Shown here piece after piece: positions 26,606-39,120 of a stretch of 64,000 bases of DNA; position 1 is the first letter of the stretch; each line of letters opens with the position of its first letter. The position numbers and the translations under genes are program-made. The DNA lies in NCBI GenBank assembly GCA_965153355.1, contig OZ231126.1, positions 50,592,001 through 50,656,000 on the forward strand, written 5' to 3'. Source of the DNA: Flaccisagitta enflata. Taxonomy: Eukaryota > Chaetognatha > Sagittoidea > Aphragmophora. The notes under the pieces were generated by a model that was given only the letters and a program-made list of their open reading frames with translations, ran no database searches and was not told the origin of the DNA.

Positions 26606-29600
26606 ATAGGTTAAGGTGGGTAGGGTGGTTCTAGCTGGTTGGTGGGTGGTTTTGCCTCACGGTGATGGTGATTTAGGTGGGTAGGGTGGTTCTAGCTGGT
26701 TGGTGGGTGGTTTTTCCAAGTCGGGGGTGTTTTTGCCTCACGGTGATGGTGATTTAGGTGGGTAGGGTGGTTCTAGCTGGTTGGTGGGTGGTTTTTCCAA
26801 GTCGGGGGTGTTTTTGCCTCACGGTGATGGTGATTTAGGTGGGTAGGGTGGTTCTAGCTGGTTGGTGGGTGGTTTTTCCAAGTCGGGGGTGTTTTTGCCT
26901 CACGGTGATGGTGATTTAGGTGGGTAGGGTGGTTCTAGCTGGTTGGTGGGTGGTTTTTCCAAGTCGGGGGTGTTTTTGCCTCACGGTGATGGTGATTTAG
27001 GTGGGTAGGGTGGTTCTAGCTGGTTGGTGGGTGGTTTTTCCAAGTCGGGGGTGTTTTTGCCTCACGGTGATGGTGATTTAGGTGGGTAGGGTGGTTCTAG
27101 CTGGTTGGTGGGTGGTTTTTCCAAGTCGGGGGTGTTTTTGCCTCACGGTGATGGTGATTTAGGTGGGTAGGGTGGTTCTAGCTGGTTGGTGGGTGGTTTT
27201 TCCAAGTCGGGGGTGTTTTTGCCTCACGGTGATGGTGATTTAGGTGGGTAGGGTGGTTCTAGCTGGTTGGTGGGTGGTTTTTCCAAGTCGGGGGTGTTTT
27301 TGCCTCACGGTGATGGTGATTTAGGTGGGTAGGGTGGTTCTAGCTGGTTGGTGGGTGGTTTTTCCAAGTCGGGGGTGTTTTTGCCTCACGGTGATGGTGA
27401 TTTAGGTGGGTAGGGTGGTTCTAGCTGGTTGGTGGGTGGTTTTTCCAAGTCGGGGGTGTTTTTGCCTCACGGTGATGGTGATTTAGGTGGGTAGGGTGGT
27501 TCTAGCTGGTTGGTGGGTGGTTTTTCCAAGTCGGGGGTGTTTTTGCCTCACGGTGATGGTGATTTAGGTGGGTAGGGTGGTTCTAGCTGGTTGGTGGGTG
27601 GTTTTTCCAAGTCGGGGGTGTTTTTGCCTCACGGTGATGGTGATTTAGGTGGGTAGGGTGGTTCTAGCTGGTTGGTGGGTGGTTTTTCCAAGTCGGGGGT
27701 GTTTTTGCCTCACGGTGATGGTGATTTAGGTGGGTAGGGTGGTTCTAGCTGGTTGGTGGGTGGTTTTTCCAAGTCGGGGGTGTTTTTGCCTCACGGTGAT
27801 GGTGATTTAGGTGGGTAGGGTGGTTCTAGCTGGTTGGTGGGTGGTTTTTCCAAGTCGGGGGTGTTTTTGCCTCACGGTGATGGTGATTTAGGTGGGTAGG
27901 GTGGTTCTAGCTGGTTGGTGGGTGGTTTTTCCAAGTCGGGGGTGTTTTTGCCTCACGGTGATGGTGATTTAGGTGGGTAGGGTGGTTCTAGCTGGTTGGT
28001 GGGTGGTTTTTCCAAGTCGGGGGTGTTTTTGCCTCACGGTGATGGTGATTTAGGTGGGTAGGGTGGTTCTAGCTGGTTGGTGGGTGGTTTTTCCAAGTCG
28101 GGGGTGTTTTTGCCTCACGGTGATGGTGATTTAGGTGGGTAGGGTGGTTCTAGCTGGTTGGTGGGTGGTTTTTCCAAGTCGGGGGTGTTTTTGCCTCACG
28201 GTGATGGTGATTTAGGTGGGTAGGGTGGTTCTAGCTGGTTGGTGGGTGGTTTTTCCAAGTCGGGGGTGTTTTTGCCTCACGGTGATGGTGATTTAGGTGG
28301 GTAGGGTGGTTCTAGCTGGTTGGTGGGTGGTTTTTCCAAGTCGGGGGTGTTTTTGCCTCACGGTGATGGTGATTTAGGTGGGTAGGGTGGTTCTAGCTGG
28401 TTGGTGGGTGGTTTTTCCAAGTCGGGGGTGTTTTTGCCTCACGGTGATGGTGATTTAGGTGGGTAGGGTGGTTCTAGCTGGTTGGTGGGTGGTTTTTCCA
28501 AGTCGGGGGTGTTTTTGCCTCACGGTGATGGTGATTTAGGTGGGTAGGGTGGTTCTAGCTGGTTGGTGGGTGGTTTTTCCAAGTCGGGGGTGTTTTTGCC
28601 TCACGGTGATGGTGATTTAGGTGGGTAGGGTGGTTCTAGCTGGTTGGTGGGTGGTTTTTCCAAGTCGGGGGTGTTTTTGCCTCACGGTGATGGTGATTTA
28701 GGTGGGTAGGGTGGTTCTAGCTGGTTGGTGGGTGGTTTTTCCAAGTCGGGGGTGTTTTTGCCTCACGGTGATGGTGATTTAGGTGGGTAGGGTGGTTCTA
28801 GCTGGTTGGTGGGTGGTTTTTCCAAGTCGGGGGTGTTTTTGCCTCACGGTGATGGTGATTTAGGTGGGTAGGGTGGTTCTAGCTGGTTGGTGGGTGGTTT
28901 TTCCAAGTCGGGGGTGTTTTTGCCTCACGGTGATGGTGATTTAGGTGGGTAGGGTGGTTCTAGCTGGTTGGTGGGTGGTTTTTCCAAGTCGGGGGTGTTT
29001 TTGCCTCACGGTGATGGTGATTTAGGTGGGTAGGGTGGTTCTAGCTGGTTGGTGGGTGGTTTTTCCAAGTCGGGGGTGTTTTTGCCTCACGGTGATGGTG
29101 ATTTAGGTGGGTAGGGTGGTTCTAGCTGGTTGGTGGGTGGTTTTTCCAAGTCGGGGGTGTTTTTGCCTCACGGTGATGGTGATTTAGGTGGGTAGGGTGG
29201 TTCTAGCTGGTTGGTGGGTGGTTTTTCCAAGTCGGGGGTGTTTTTGCCTCACGGTGATGGTGATTTAGGTGGGTAGGGTGGTTCTAGCTGGTTGGTGGGT
29301 GGTTTTTCCAAGTCGGGGGTGTTTTTGCCTCACGGTGATGGTGATTTAGGTGGGTAGGGTGGTTCTAGCTGGTTGGTGGGTGGTTTTTCCAAGTCGGGGG
29401 TGTTTTTGCCTCACGGTGATGGTGATTTAGGTGGGTAGGGTGGTTCTAGCTGGTTGGTGGGTGGTTTTTCCAAGTCGGGGGTGTTTTTGCCTCACGGTGA
29501 TGGTGATTTAGGTGGGTAGGGTGGTTCTAGCTGGTTGGTGGGTGGTTTTTCCAAGTCGGGGGTGTTTTTGCCTCACGGTGATGGTGATTTAGGTGGGTAG

Positions 29601-29904
29601 GGTGGTTCTAGCTGGTTGGTGGGTGGTTTTTCCAAGTCGGGGGTGTTTTTGCCTCACGGTGATGGTGATTTAGGTGGGTAGGGTGGTTCTAGCTGGTTGG
29701 TGGGTGGTTTTTCCAAGTCGGGGGTGTTTTTGCCTCACGGTGATGGTGATTTAGGTGGGTAGGGTGGTTCTAGCTGGTTGGTGGGTGGTTTTTCCAAGTC
29801 GGGGGTGTTTTTGCCTCACGGTGATGGTGATTTAGGTGGGTAGGGTGGTTCTAGCTGGTTGGTGGGTGGTTTTTCCAAGTCGGGGGTGTTTTTGCCTCAC
29901 GGTG
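26606..29904 (+). repeat. 81-bp G-rich minisatellite, about 40 copies
   Basis: The period is exactly 81 bp: atttagg recurs from 26671 to 29830 in 39 steps with no length change. All units I compared look identical. The first unit, from 26606, lacks an internal segment around ccaagtcgggggt, and the last breaks off at 29904. The unit contains ggtgggtagggtgg and ggttggtgggtgg, a strong G-strand with quadruplex potential. All six frames hold stops, so it is not coding. Confidence 0.97.
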
Positions 29905-30824
29905 TGGTGTGTGTACGCCCGCGTGTGTTGACTCAGGTTTTTGCATGGATCGTTCCCAGCGCCTAATCATCAATGTTTTATCAATTTCTTACAAAAGAAG
30001 CAGTGTTTTGGGCGAACGGTACCCACTAGACCGCCACGAACGGCATATTACGGCCATTAGCAGCGTTTTAATCAGACTTCAACACAACGCCGTAATTCAA
30101 AATTATAACATAAGTGTGTGTCAGGCCCTGACATCCACATTCCAATGATTTGCAAAGAAATGTTGTCATTCATTAGGTAAACACCTTAAAAATGGTCAAA
30201 AATGCCATTTTATGGCATTTTTACGGCAAGAAACAATATCAAATGAGATGCATAGATACATTCAAGTGCCATTTCGTCATTGTTTAAACAATTTCTGATG
30301 GGAATGTTGGTCTTCGCAGCAAATTTGCCCAAAAATATGCTAAAATTGCTCTCTTTATGGTGATTTACGACCTTGTTCGGCATTGAAATGAGACCAATTA
30401 TCTGCTCTATGAGTTAAAACTTATATATGTGTATGTCTTAGACCCTAATACCCAATTTCTGGCACTTAATGATTGACTGTCATCCTTCCTGAGAGGCTAA
30501 TACCGAAAAACGGTTAAAAATTCTATTTTAACGGCATATTACGGCATAAAATCATTTTCAATGGTGACGTCCTTACTTCAATATTTGCACCTGTGTGCCT
30601 CGGTGCCAGATCAACACTGTTTGACTACACCCGCTATGTTTGAGCGAGTTTTTACGGCTTTTTACGGCATTTTCCGGCATTTTCTCGCACAAATCCCAAC
30701 AGATTTTTTTTGTTTTTTGCATGATAACATTCGTCCGCATGTATATAACGGTCCTGCATTGGTCGCAATGCTGAGGAATTTTTAAAAAGTTACCTCAGTT
30801 AGGATGGGGCGTGTGGAGAGGTCA
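29905..30824. other. Non-coding stretch with recurring tttacggca words
   Basis: The words tttttacggc and attacggcat recur near 30220, 30530 and 30650-30690. No gene was recognised. Confidence 0.4.
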
Positions 30825-31006
30825 GATTTTAGGCCTGAAAGGGCCTGGGGGGACGGACAGATGGACAACAGACGAACGAAAGTCCCGTGTTCTACAGGAC
30901 TTTGTCCCCTTCGAGGCTGCTGCCCTGCTTCCTCTCACTCAAATTCACAATGATGCAAAGCAGGGCAACGGGTATCGCTGACCACATATTGCCCATGCGA
31001 CCTGTT
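30825..31006. mobile_element. F-family end fragment (copy 4)
   Basis: It has aggcctgaaagggcctgggg, then gacggacagatgg, tgttctacaggactttgtcc, gaggctgctgccctgc and the outer block caacgggtatcgctgacc, ending gcgacctgtt. Confidence 0.7.
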
Positions 31007-31349
31007 ATCATTTCATTTATGCATAAATGATTTTCACCCTATATTTCGACCGTTTCCAGCCTTCTTCAGGGGGATGGACCTGAATGTACAATGAAATTTC
31101 AAAATATCAACATGGAAATTCAAATATGCGTCATTCCATCTCAAAAAGCCCCAAATACTGTTTTTTGACCTTTTTCTTCCACCAGTCGTGTATTTTTTTG
31201 AAAATTCGTCTCCGACTTGCTTTGTCCAAAAAAATCGGCTGAAGCACAAAACTATGCCCCAATTTTTTAGTCTATCCCCACAGACGACACCTGGGTATGC
31301 GATTTTTTTGTTTCTATTCTATAAAAAAAACCCAGGGTTGTCTGATGGG
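31007..31349 (-). mobile_element. Probable 3' tail of the Penelope-like element
   Basis: It follows the GIY-YIG frame on the minus strand. It contains CCTGAAGAAGGCTGGAAACG and GTCGAAATATAGGGTG, a motif type common near the 3' ends of Penelope-like and other retroelements. Confidence 0.5.
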
Positions 31350-31705
31350 CTATCTCTTTCTGTTTTCTTCCTCCAACGTTCCCATTCGGCTCATCCACCA
31401 TCGTTCTCGAGCTATTCTGTATACATCATCCGGGCCCGGAACATGCTCGAGTCCAATGACCTCCATGTCTCCCTCCTTATGACCGTCTTTCTTGAAATGG
31501 AATGCCGGTTTGCTTTCATCCGCCATCTTGAGATCCGCCCGGTGGCCATTGAATCTCTCCATTATTCTGTTCTTTGTTTTGCCGACATACACCACCTTCC
31601 TGTATTTTTTGCAATGCATCCCATAGATAGCCCCTACTGTCCGGCAGTCCATCTTGCTCTCCAGCTTCATCTCTTTCCCGTCCTTGTCTTTGACCTTGTC
31701 TGCCT
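31350..31705 (-). pseudogene. Penelope-like element GIY-YIG endonuclease domain
   Basis: The frame reads KMDCRTVGAIYGMHCKKY, then KVVYVGKTKNRIMERFNGHR, then a C-terminal block through WWMSRMGTLEEE. The order (C-x-T..., hydrophobic strand, C, VVYVGKT, R..xH) is the GIY-YIG nuclease of Penelope-like elements, which nicks the target for reverse transcription. The upstream part of the same protein lies 5 kb away (36772-38107), separated by an inserted F element, so the gene is broken. Confidence 0.85.
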
Positions 31706-31817
31706 TTTTGGGCAGCGGCCCCGAAGGGGACGAAGTCCTGTAGAACACAGAGGACTTTTGTTCATTCGTTTGTCCTTTCGTTTGTTCGTTTGTTCGTTCG
31801 TCCCCCCCAGGCCCTAT

Positions 31818-32228
31818 TGTTGTGCCGGCTTCCCAGATCCTGGTTGCCCTTGCCCTTCTCTACGCGGCTTTCCCTTCCTCGACCCTCTGAGAAGCACTGA
31901 CTGATGATAGAGCCAATGAGAGGCGCCGTTGCTGCTGATAGACGCTCGTGATAGATCCCTGTTTTGTCATTGGTTATCATGGTTCTCTCCTGCCATTGCC
32001 TCGCCTTTATAACCGTGTCTCTTACCTTGTTTTGTGCTCTTGCCATACTGTCATGGGTCACTTGGTGTCATTTATGATATATACTGATATTATATAGGGA
32101 TTTGTTCATGATTCTGTCTTCTTCTTTGGGGGCTTTTAGGCAGATATATTGAAGATGGATACTTACTCTACACCCCCCCCCCTGGTCCTGGGGTTAGGCT
32201 TCTGTCTCTTTCCCCCGGCCCTTCAGCT
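31818..32228. repeat. 410-bp direct repeat, copy 1
   Basis: It matches 35928-36336 apart from about two substitutions and a C-run length change. The minus strand carries GGTTATAAAGGCGAGG (TATA-like) and CCAATGA, so it may contain a promoter. No TG...CA ends or tRNA primer site were seen, so an LTR identity is unproven. Confidence 0.85.
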
Positions 32229-34190
32229 GGTGCATCGGCCGAATTCGTCTTTGTTCTTACAAAGGTGATTTGGTCCTTGCAGTAGCAAGCGAGCATTTAT
32301 CCATGTAAACCGATGTTCTTTTATCTCTTTCAGCGGCGATTTGCCGCAAAGTTCAGATGGGTTAAGTAAAAGTTCCCACTTTTTTTTTCCTTTGGGTGAA
32401 TATTGAAGTTTGTGGACCCTAGGCTCCACGTTCGGTCTATACCTAGTTGGTCAATGGGTCGGCATAACGTGATGAAATGGAAATAGATGTGAGAGACCTT
32501 GCCATCCCCTTTCATACTCGGGATAGTTTTTTTTGTGTACAACCATTAATCCTTACGATAATGGTTCCTTTGACCCGAGTCCCTCACCCTAGCAGAAAGA
32601 GCTCGTCTGCAGGTTAGGAAACCAGATTTAAATATTCATTCTCTCTTCATCTCTTTCATTCTTTCACCCTGTTTTCTTACGTGTTAGCGCTTGTTTTGGT
32701 GATATAATTTTTTTTTCTTACTCATATAATAGTAAAGATGGGTTTTGATACCGAGTCTTTTGTAAATACATTTCTCTTACGTTTCACTTTTAATTTCCTC
32801 TTGTTGGCTCCGCCAACGGTGCGACTGTGGTAATGGAATTTATTTCAAGTTTTCTTTATTCATTTTACTTTTCTTGTTCTTTTTTGTACGCAACCAACGT
32901 AGGATGTGCCAGCCAACTTGCTTCAGTAGGATTCGGCTTTTCAGCCTCCTCCAAGGCGAATGTGTTTTTTTTTTTTTGGTCCATAACTGAAGGAACATGA
33001 GTCGCTGATTTCATCCTCTGTTGCCCGTTTATTCACATTCATGCGCACTTGGCAATCCCATTTTTCCGAGTGCTACTCTGCCACTTAGGAGAAATAAGCC
33101 ATGCGCTGTGAATCCTGTCAGTTGTTTTTTTTTATTTCATCCATGTGGCGATCGTTCTGTCCGTCGGTTTCTAGGAATGTCTGGGGCGGTAGTTTTTTTT
33201 ATTGTATTTGATATGCATTTCAAACTCGTCATTTTTTGGTCCCGAAGCGATTCTGGGCAACGCGGCCACGCTTTTATGCGTTATGTGCGTTGGCGCTGCC
33301 TGTTTTTTCGATCGGTGACACTTTTTTTTTTTTTTTTATCTTTTCTTTAATTTATGGGCAAACTTTCATGTATAAAGTTCTAGATTTTTTCCCATCCTGT
33401 ACGGTGATTATTGGTGACAAAACTGATTCGGTGTACTGCGGCCTAATTTCAAATCTATCAGATCACGAGGGGGGCATTAATAATTGTCGTATTCTGTCAT
33501 TTTACACGGCTTGATTTCAAATTTGACATTATGCTAAATTTGTGGCCGCAATAGTAGCGTAGTCAACGAGACTTTACTTCGCCTTTTGTTGAAACAAAAA
33601 CGAATTAAGATTTGGAACAGCAATTTTATCGCGATGGCAGTTTTTTTTGTTCAGACAAGCTGAAGGAAGTAATTTCGTCGTTGTTACATTTTTTTTTTGC
33701 CCGATTCGATTTAGGTCCAAGCGGCCACACATTCGCGTATTCTTCGATCAGTGCGCTGTTTCATGCTTAATTCTCATTTCTTGCGGAGATTCATACATAA
33801 ATAACGTTGTTGACAAGATAAGATTTTGGCTCCGTGTTGTGCTTCGGTTCGCATGCGTGCAGCAGACCATAATCAGTTTTGGGGTTCGGGTCGACGGGGA
33901 TGTGTTACCATCCTTCGTCCCCTAATAAAACCTGTTTACAAGTTTTTTCTCTTATTTCTCTTTTTTGTATTAAAAGTATGCACTTCGAACACACAAATCA
34001 GCTGAAGCTCATTAGTTGTGTGATTTAACGTTTTTATTGAAAAAAAAAAATGATACAGGTTTAAACCTTCTGAACATTGTTACGGGTTACTTAAAAAGGA
34101 TTGGGATTTTCATCCCCCTTAACTGTGTTCAATCTTATCGGCAAGCACGTGTTACATAAATGGCTTATGTCTCAGAAGAGTCTGCTGAAG
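32229..34190. other. Interior of the composite element, non-coding
   Basis: It has several poly-T runs, and no frame longer than about 110 codons looks coding. No gene was recognised. Confidence 0.5.
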
Positions 34191-34510
34191 AGTAACCGAC
34201 TACAATTTCGGAGGCCATCGAAGGCAAATTCCGGTAGCTAATATGGGCATGTTGCGGCTTCTTAATGACGGATTCCTGTGGCTACCGACGGAAAATTCCG
34301 GCGGCTATCAATGACAAATTCCAGCTGCTACTAACGGCAAATTCTAGTCACTATCGATGGCAAATTCCGGTGTCTGCTAAAGGGGAATTCCGGCGGCGGC
34401 CGAAAGAAAATTCCGGCGGCGACCGAGGGCAAATTCCGGTAGAGACCGAGGGCGAATTCCGGCGACGACCGAGGGCGAAAACTGGCGGCTGCTGACGTTG
34501 ATTGCCGACG
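34191..34510. repeat. Degenerate ~27-bp minisatellite
   Basis: About eleven units built around ggcaaattccggcggc with strong divergence between units. Confidence 0.75.
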
Positions 34511-35927
34511 ATAGCTGATGGCCCATTCGCTGTTGCTCAACGACTGTTATGATTATACGAGCTTCGGACAAACTTCTGTTCTTCACTTCATTTAAAGTTA
34601 AGTGAAACTGTGACGTCATTTAACATTTATCAATGCTAAAAGTTAATGCTATTTTTTTGTCTGGCGGTAGATTTAAGGGTATAAATGCTATAGCGACTCA
34701 TTGGTTCCCATTATGAGTTATGGTTGGGTTCATGCTGCTTGGTTTCGTAAGAAGTTGGCTGCACTTCCATTTTGGGTTATCTTTTATTTATTTATTTTTT
34801 CTTAAAATTACACCCTTGAGGTGTCATGTTGATTTTTTTTTCTTCGCTTGTCAATGAGTGTAACTGCAGCGGATTTTACAAAAAATCCAAAGGAAGATGG
34901 TGTTTTATCCATCCATAAGTCCAAGTATGAACTCATTACGAGGGATTTTTTTCATTTGCCAGTATGGTATATTTGCTATAATTATTTTAGTGGGGCCCCG
35001 ATGGATATTGATTTTTTTTTCTATCATCTGACCCCACTTCGCGCGGGTATGTTCTTGCCATCAGACATACGGTGAGGTCAGACATGATTTGACCTTAACT
35101 CTTGTATGGATCGACCCTCGGATTTTTGCTTTGATTTTGTAGTGTAGTATTGATCCAGTATTCAGTATGTGTTTTAGATGCCGGCTGTGGATCTTGTTTC
35201 ATTAACGTTCTAGGTCGAATTGGTGAGATACTGAAGTCATGACTCGAGATACATATTTTTATTTGATAATTCTATATTATTTATGGGCTATGTTTTTTTA
35301 CACATTGACATCTGACGTATGTCGTATGGTTTGCTTGAGCCCGGCGGTACCAGACTGGTCTTTTTGTCCCCATGGGTTGATCTATGGTTAAGCTATGTGT
35401 GCATGTTCACTTTTAGCGCTCTTTCGTGTAAAATGGTGTTCCTGCGTGTATGTGCGTTGGCCTCGCTTGTCCTTTTGTTTACGAGCGCCAGCGTCAGCTT
35501 GTCCATTTCATTTCGGGCTTTTCCGTGGATTGACTGATGGGTGTCAAATGACGGGTTTTACTCGGTAAGCGTGTGCATTGATGATTGTGGTAACAATCTA
35601 TAACATAAATGAGTGTAATATGATATTATAAATCATATCGATTCATATCATATTAGATTATGTAAGTGTGGGTTATTTAGGCATGGGCACAATAGAAGTG
35701 CCAATGCCATGTGTATTCGGTTTTGTTTCTCACTCTCTCTCTCTCTCTCTCTCTCTCCCCCCCCCTCCCACCCTTTGACTCGATGGCTTCAGCTAGTCCC
35801 ACTTTCCTCGTCTTTCAAGTTTCCTTCCTCAGGTTTGGCGTTTTCCGGCGGACCATGGCGACAAAGATGGAGCACGTGCTGGTTGCGGCTTCGGGCCGGG
35901 AGTCCCGAAAAAGAAGAGGGGGAGGCC
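34511..35927. other. Interior of the composite element, non-coding
   Basis: A short (CT)n followed by a C-run is at 35731-35765. No coding region was recognised. Confidence 0.5.
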
Positions 35928-36336
35928 TGTTGTGCCGGCTTCCCAGATCCTGGTTGCCCTTGCCCTTCTCTACGCGGCTTTCCCTTCCTCGACCCTCTGA
36001 GAAGCACTGACTGATGATAGAGCCAATGAGAGGCGCCGTTGCTGCTGATAGACGCTCGTGATAGATCCCTGTTTTGTCATTGGTTATCATGGTTCTCTCC
36101 TGCCATTGCCTCGCCTTTATAACCGTGTCTCTTACCTTGTTTTGTGCTCTTGCCATACTGTCATGGGTCACTTGGTGTCATTTATGATATATACTGATAT
36201 TATATAGGGATTTATTCATGATTCTGTCTTCTTCTTTGGGGGCTTTTAGGCAGATATATGGAAGATGGATACTTACTCTACACCCCCCCCTGGTCCTGGG
36301 GTTAGGCTTCTGTCTCTTTCCCCCGGCCCTTCAGCT
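35928..36336. repeat. 410-bp direct repeat, copy 2
   Basis: Near-identical partner of 31818-32228, in the same orientation, 4.1 kb away. It is followed directly by a duplicated ccccggcccttca and then the F-family minisatellite. Confidence 0.85.
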
Positions 36337-36771
36337 CCCCCGGCCCTTCACTATCAGGCCTGAAATCTGCCCTCTCAGGCCTAAAATCTGCCTTCTCAGG
36401 CCTGAAATCTGTCCTCTCAGGCCTTGAATCTGCCCTCTCAGGCCTGAAATTTGCTCTCTCAGGCCTGAAACCTGTCCTCTAAGGCCTTGAATCTGCCCTT
36501 TCAGGCCTGGAATCAGCCCTCTCAGATTCCAGGCCTGAAAGGGCAGATTTCAAGCCTGAAAGGGCATATTTTAGGCCTGAGATGACAGATTTCAGGCCTG
36601 AGAGGGCCTGGGGGGGCGGACGGACGGACAAACCAACAAACAAAAGTCCCCTGTGTTCTACAGGACTTCGTTCTTTTCGGGGCCGCTGCCCTGCCTCTCA
36701 TTCCGATTTACAACCATGCAAAGCAAGGCAACGGGTATCGCTGACCACGTATTGCCCTTGGGCGACCTGTT

Positions 36772-38107
36772 CATGTATCTGCACAGCTTACAACCTTTTC
36801 CGCATGGGCCTGATCCACCTTTCTCTTCCTTTGGCTTGGCATTGACCACTAGATCTCCAATGTTCTTCCCCCTTCTGAGACTTAACCTTGGCAGCTCCGT
36901 GACAAATGGTGCCATGTCATCCTCCTTCAAGCAGTGTCCGTGCCTTTTTAAGATTCTGTTGACGTTGGGCAGGTATGCGCTATGTGTCAGGACAAAATTC
37001 ACCCTTTTATCTGTCTTTTTCTCCACCCTTCTCAGTGCCTGATTCCTGTCCATCTTGAATGACTCTTTCATCTACTGTCTCACCTGATTTTTTCCATACC
37101 CCCTCGTGGTCAGTTTCTCCTCCACTTGTTTTCCATACTTCCAGAAGTCCTCATCCTCGCTACAGATCCTTCTCAGCCTTCTAAACTGCCCTTTGGCGAT
37201 CCCTTCTTTCACGTGACCTGGATGGTCAGATTCCTTGTGGAGGTATCTGGTTCTATCTGCAGGCTTTACGTATAGCCCTGTCTTTACATGTCCTTCGTCT
37301 GCCTTGCTTACTTTTACGTCTAGGAAGACTGCCTCTTGCTCGCATATATCGTAAGTGACTTTGAGTCTTTCCTCCTGCCCATTGCATATCTTTACAAACT
37401 CCTCAAACTCCTCTTTGCTCCCCTTCCATATCCCCCATATATCGTCGACAAACCTGAACCACATCTTTGGCTTCTTGCCCATTTCCTTCTCGGCCTTCTC
37501 CTGTACCTCCTCCTCCCATTTCCCCATGTATGTGCATGCATAGTTCTTGCCCATCTTGCTTCCAATGGCTGGTCCCTCTTTCTGTCTGTACCTTTCTCCC
37601 TCAAAGCTGAACTCATTGCTTCTTAAAACCATTTCCCCAAGTTCTAGGAGATCCTCCGTTGGTATCTTTTTTGTCTTCCGTTTGTCCAAATTATCCTTCA
37701 TTGCCTCCCTTGTCTTCGCTCTTGGAACACTCGGATATAGGGCCACTACATCCATGGTGAACATGAACTCATCCTCTTCTACCCTTCTCACCCCCTCCAT
37801 TCTTCTCAGGAAATCCGCTGTATCTTGTATGTATGATGCTTGCCCTTCCACTCCTTCTTGCAATTCTGCCTCGACTAAGCCCGCAATTCCTTCCGTTGGT
37901 GTCCCAATGCCAGAGATGTGGACCCTTGTTGGATGTCTTCCACTTTCCTTAACCTTTTTGTGCACTTTTCGGTTAATTTTCATAACCCCCTCTTTCTTGT
38001 TCTTTGCCGACATGAACTCTCTCATTTTCTGGGTAATCACCCCATTATCCCTCATTTCCTGTAATTTATCACACTTTTTTTTCTCTCTTTGCAGGTCTTA
38101 TAAATGA
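36772..38107 (-). pseudogene. Penelope-like element reverse transcriptase and linker
   Basis: The frame runs from about 38107 to 36772 with one in-frame TAG at 37072-37074. Recognisable parts in order: KINRKVHKKVKESGRHPTRV leading to SGIGTPTEG; SYIQDTADFLRRM; FMFTMDVVALYPSVPR (first catalytic Asp region); GPAIGSKMGKNYACTYMG; WFRFVDDIWGIW (RT motif C with FVDD); and the linker CGKGCKLCRYM before the GIY-YIG domain. The N-terminus appears truncated near 38107. The stop codon and the 5-kb insertion make this copy inactive. Confidence 0.9.
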
Positions 38108-38773
38108 TAAAAGCACTTTATTAGTGAGATTATTTAAGGATTTCTTATTCTCTTTGAGTCCAATCCCAGATTTCTAGCTTTTTTTGTTTAGGCGTGACAA
38201 TGATTTGAAGTAGTACATATCATTAGGGTAGGTCAATATGCGTTTTTGTCTCACATGGCCATGTAAGTTACGGAGGACATCCGACTTGAAAAATGATAAG
38301 TAATGGCAAAAAAATCCGCGTTCAAATCCTTGTATGTTCATTGTTCATAACACTTTTCGCTAACAAAAAGCCCAGTAGACGCTGTTGGCTTCAATTAGAG
38401 TTACAGCTTGTCAGTAAATCTTCAAGTAGTTAATGACGATCAACTACCTTATTTAAAGCATATCCACTCTTCTCTTACAACAAAAACATTCTTTTAAGCT
38501 AGGAAGTTGCATGTGCAAATGTTCTCAATAAAAGTTCCATAACCTTAGTTGAGGACTGACTGCATTATGCAAATTTGGAAAAATGAGAGATTCCATTTCT
38601 TCGAGTCTCGGTGTTCCTTCTTGATTACGAGTGTTGATTTCTGATCGTAGAGCACCGCTATCCCTTTGCTTAAATGTTCGCTAATGAGCGCCACAAATCC
38701 ACCGTCGGTCCATCGGTCACGAAGTACGCATTCTTTAAAATCGCGGGTGTGATACTTCATGTTTGTGGGGGGG
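38108..38773. other. Non-coding stretch, nothing recognised
   Basis: AT-rich sequence with no coding signal I can support. Confidence 0.35.
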
Positions 38774-38781
38774 GTGTTGCT

Positions 38782-39120
38782 TAGGGTGACTGAAAATATG
38801 GTCATATTTGAATCTGTTCTCCCTCGCGGGAGAAATGATACCATTTCCATCACAGATGATAACCCTAAAATCTGGTGGCAATCAAATGAAGTTTACTCAT
38901 GGCCGCAACCTCCTCTCATTTCCCATAGAAAATGTACAGGAAGGATTTTGGCCTCTGCAGCTTCCTATCTTTTATAATGGGAATGGGGTGGGGTTGCGGC
39001 CATGAGTAAACTTTGTCTGATCATCTCCAGATTTTAGAATTACCATCTATGATGGAAATGGTCACATTTCTCCCGCAAGGAAGATGAGATTCAGATTTGA
39101 CCATATTTTAAGTCACCCTA
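38782..39120. mobile_element. hAT-type palindromic MITE with 8-bp target duplication
   Basis: The termini are TAGGGTGACTGAAAATATGG and its inverse ending TAAGTCACCCTA. The terminal homology extends through most of the 339 bp. The flanks are identical 8-bp duplications (GTGTTGCT at 38774-38781 and 39121-39128). An 8-bp duplication with TAGGG-type ends is the hAT signature. No transposase is present. Confidence 0.9.

Larger units (their letters stand above)
31706..36771. mobile_element. 5-kb composite F element inserted in the Penelope-like gene
   Basis: The left end has TTTTTGGGCAGCGGCCCC, then gtcctgtagaacacag and ccccccaggccct. The right end has the inverse: aggcctgaaatctgcc units that flip polarity at about 36530, then gggcctggggg, gttctacaggacttcg and ggggccgctgccc, plus the outer block with ggcaacgggtatcgctgacc ending at about 36771. 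Inside lie two 410-bp direct repeats and about 3.7 kb of non-coding DNA. Confidence 0.75.

Noticed and set aside
26606-29904. Minisatellite as a repetitive protein gene, since 81 is a multiple of three
   Set aside because: The unit contains stop codons in every frame.
35789-36171. Conserved 80-codon frame shared with 31762-32061
   Set aside because: The identity comes from the 410-bp non-coding direct repeats. Both frames break off at the repeat edges and the region looks like a promoter rather than a gene.
31706-36771. Hammerhead ribozyme motifs, as found in some Penelope-like elements
   Set aside because: CTGATGA occurs (for example near 31898) but without the matching stem and GAAA core in register.
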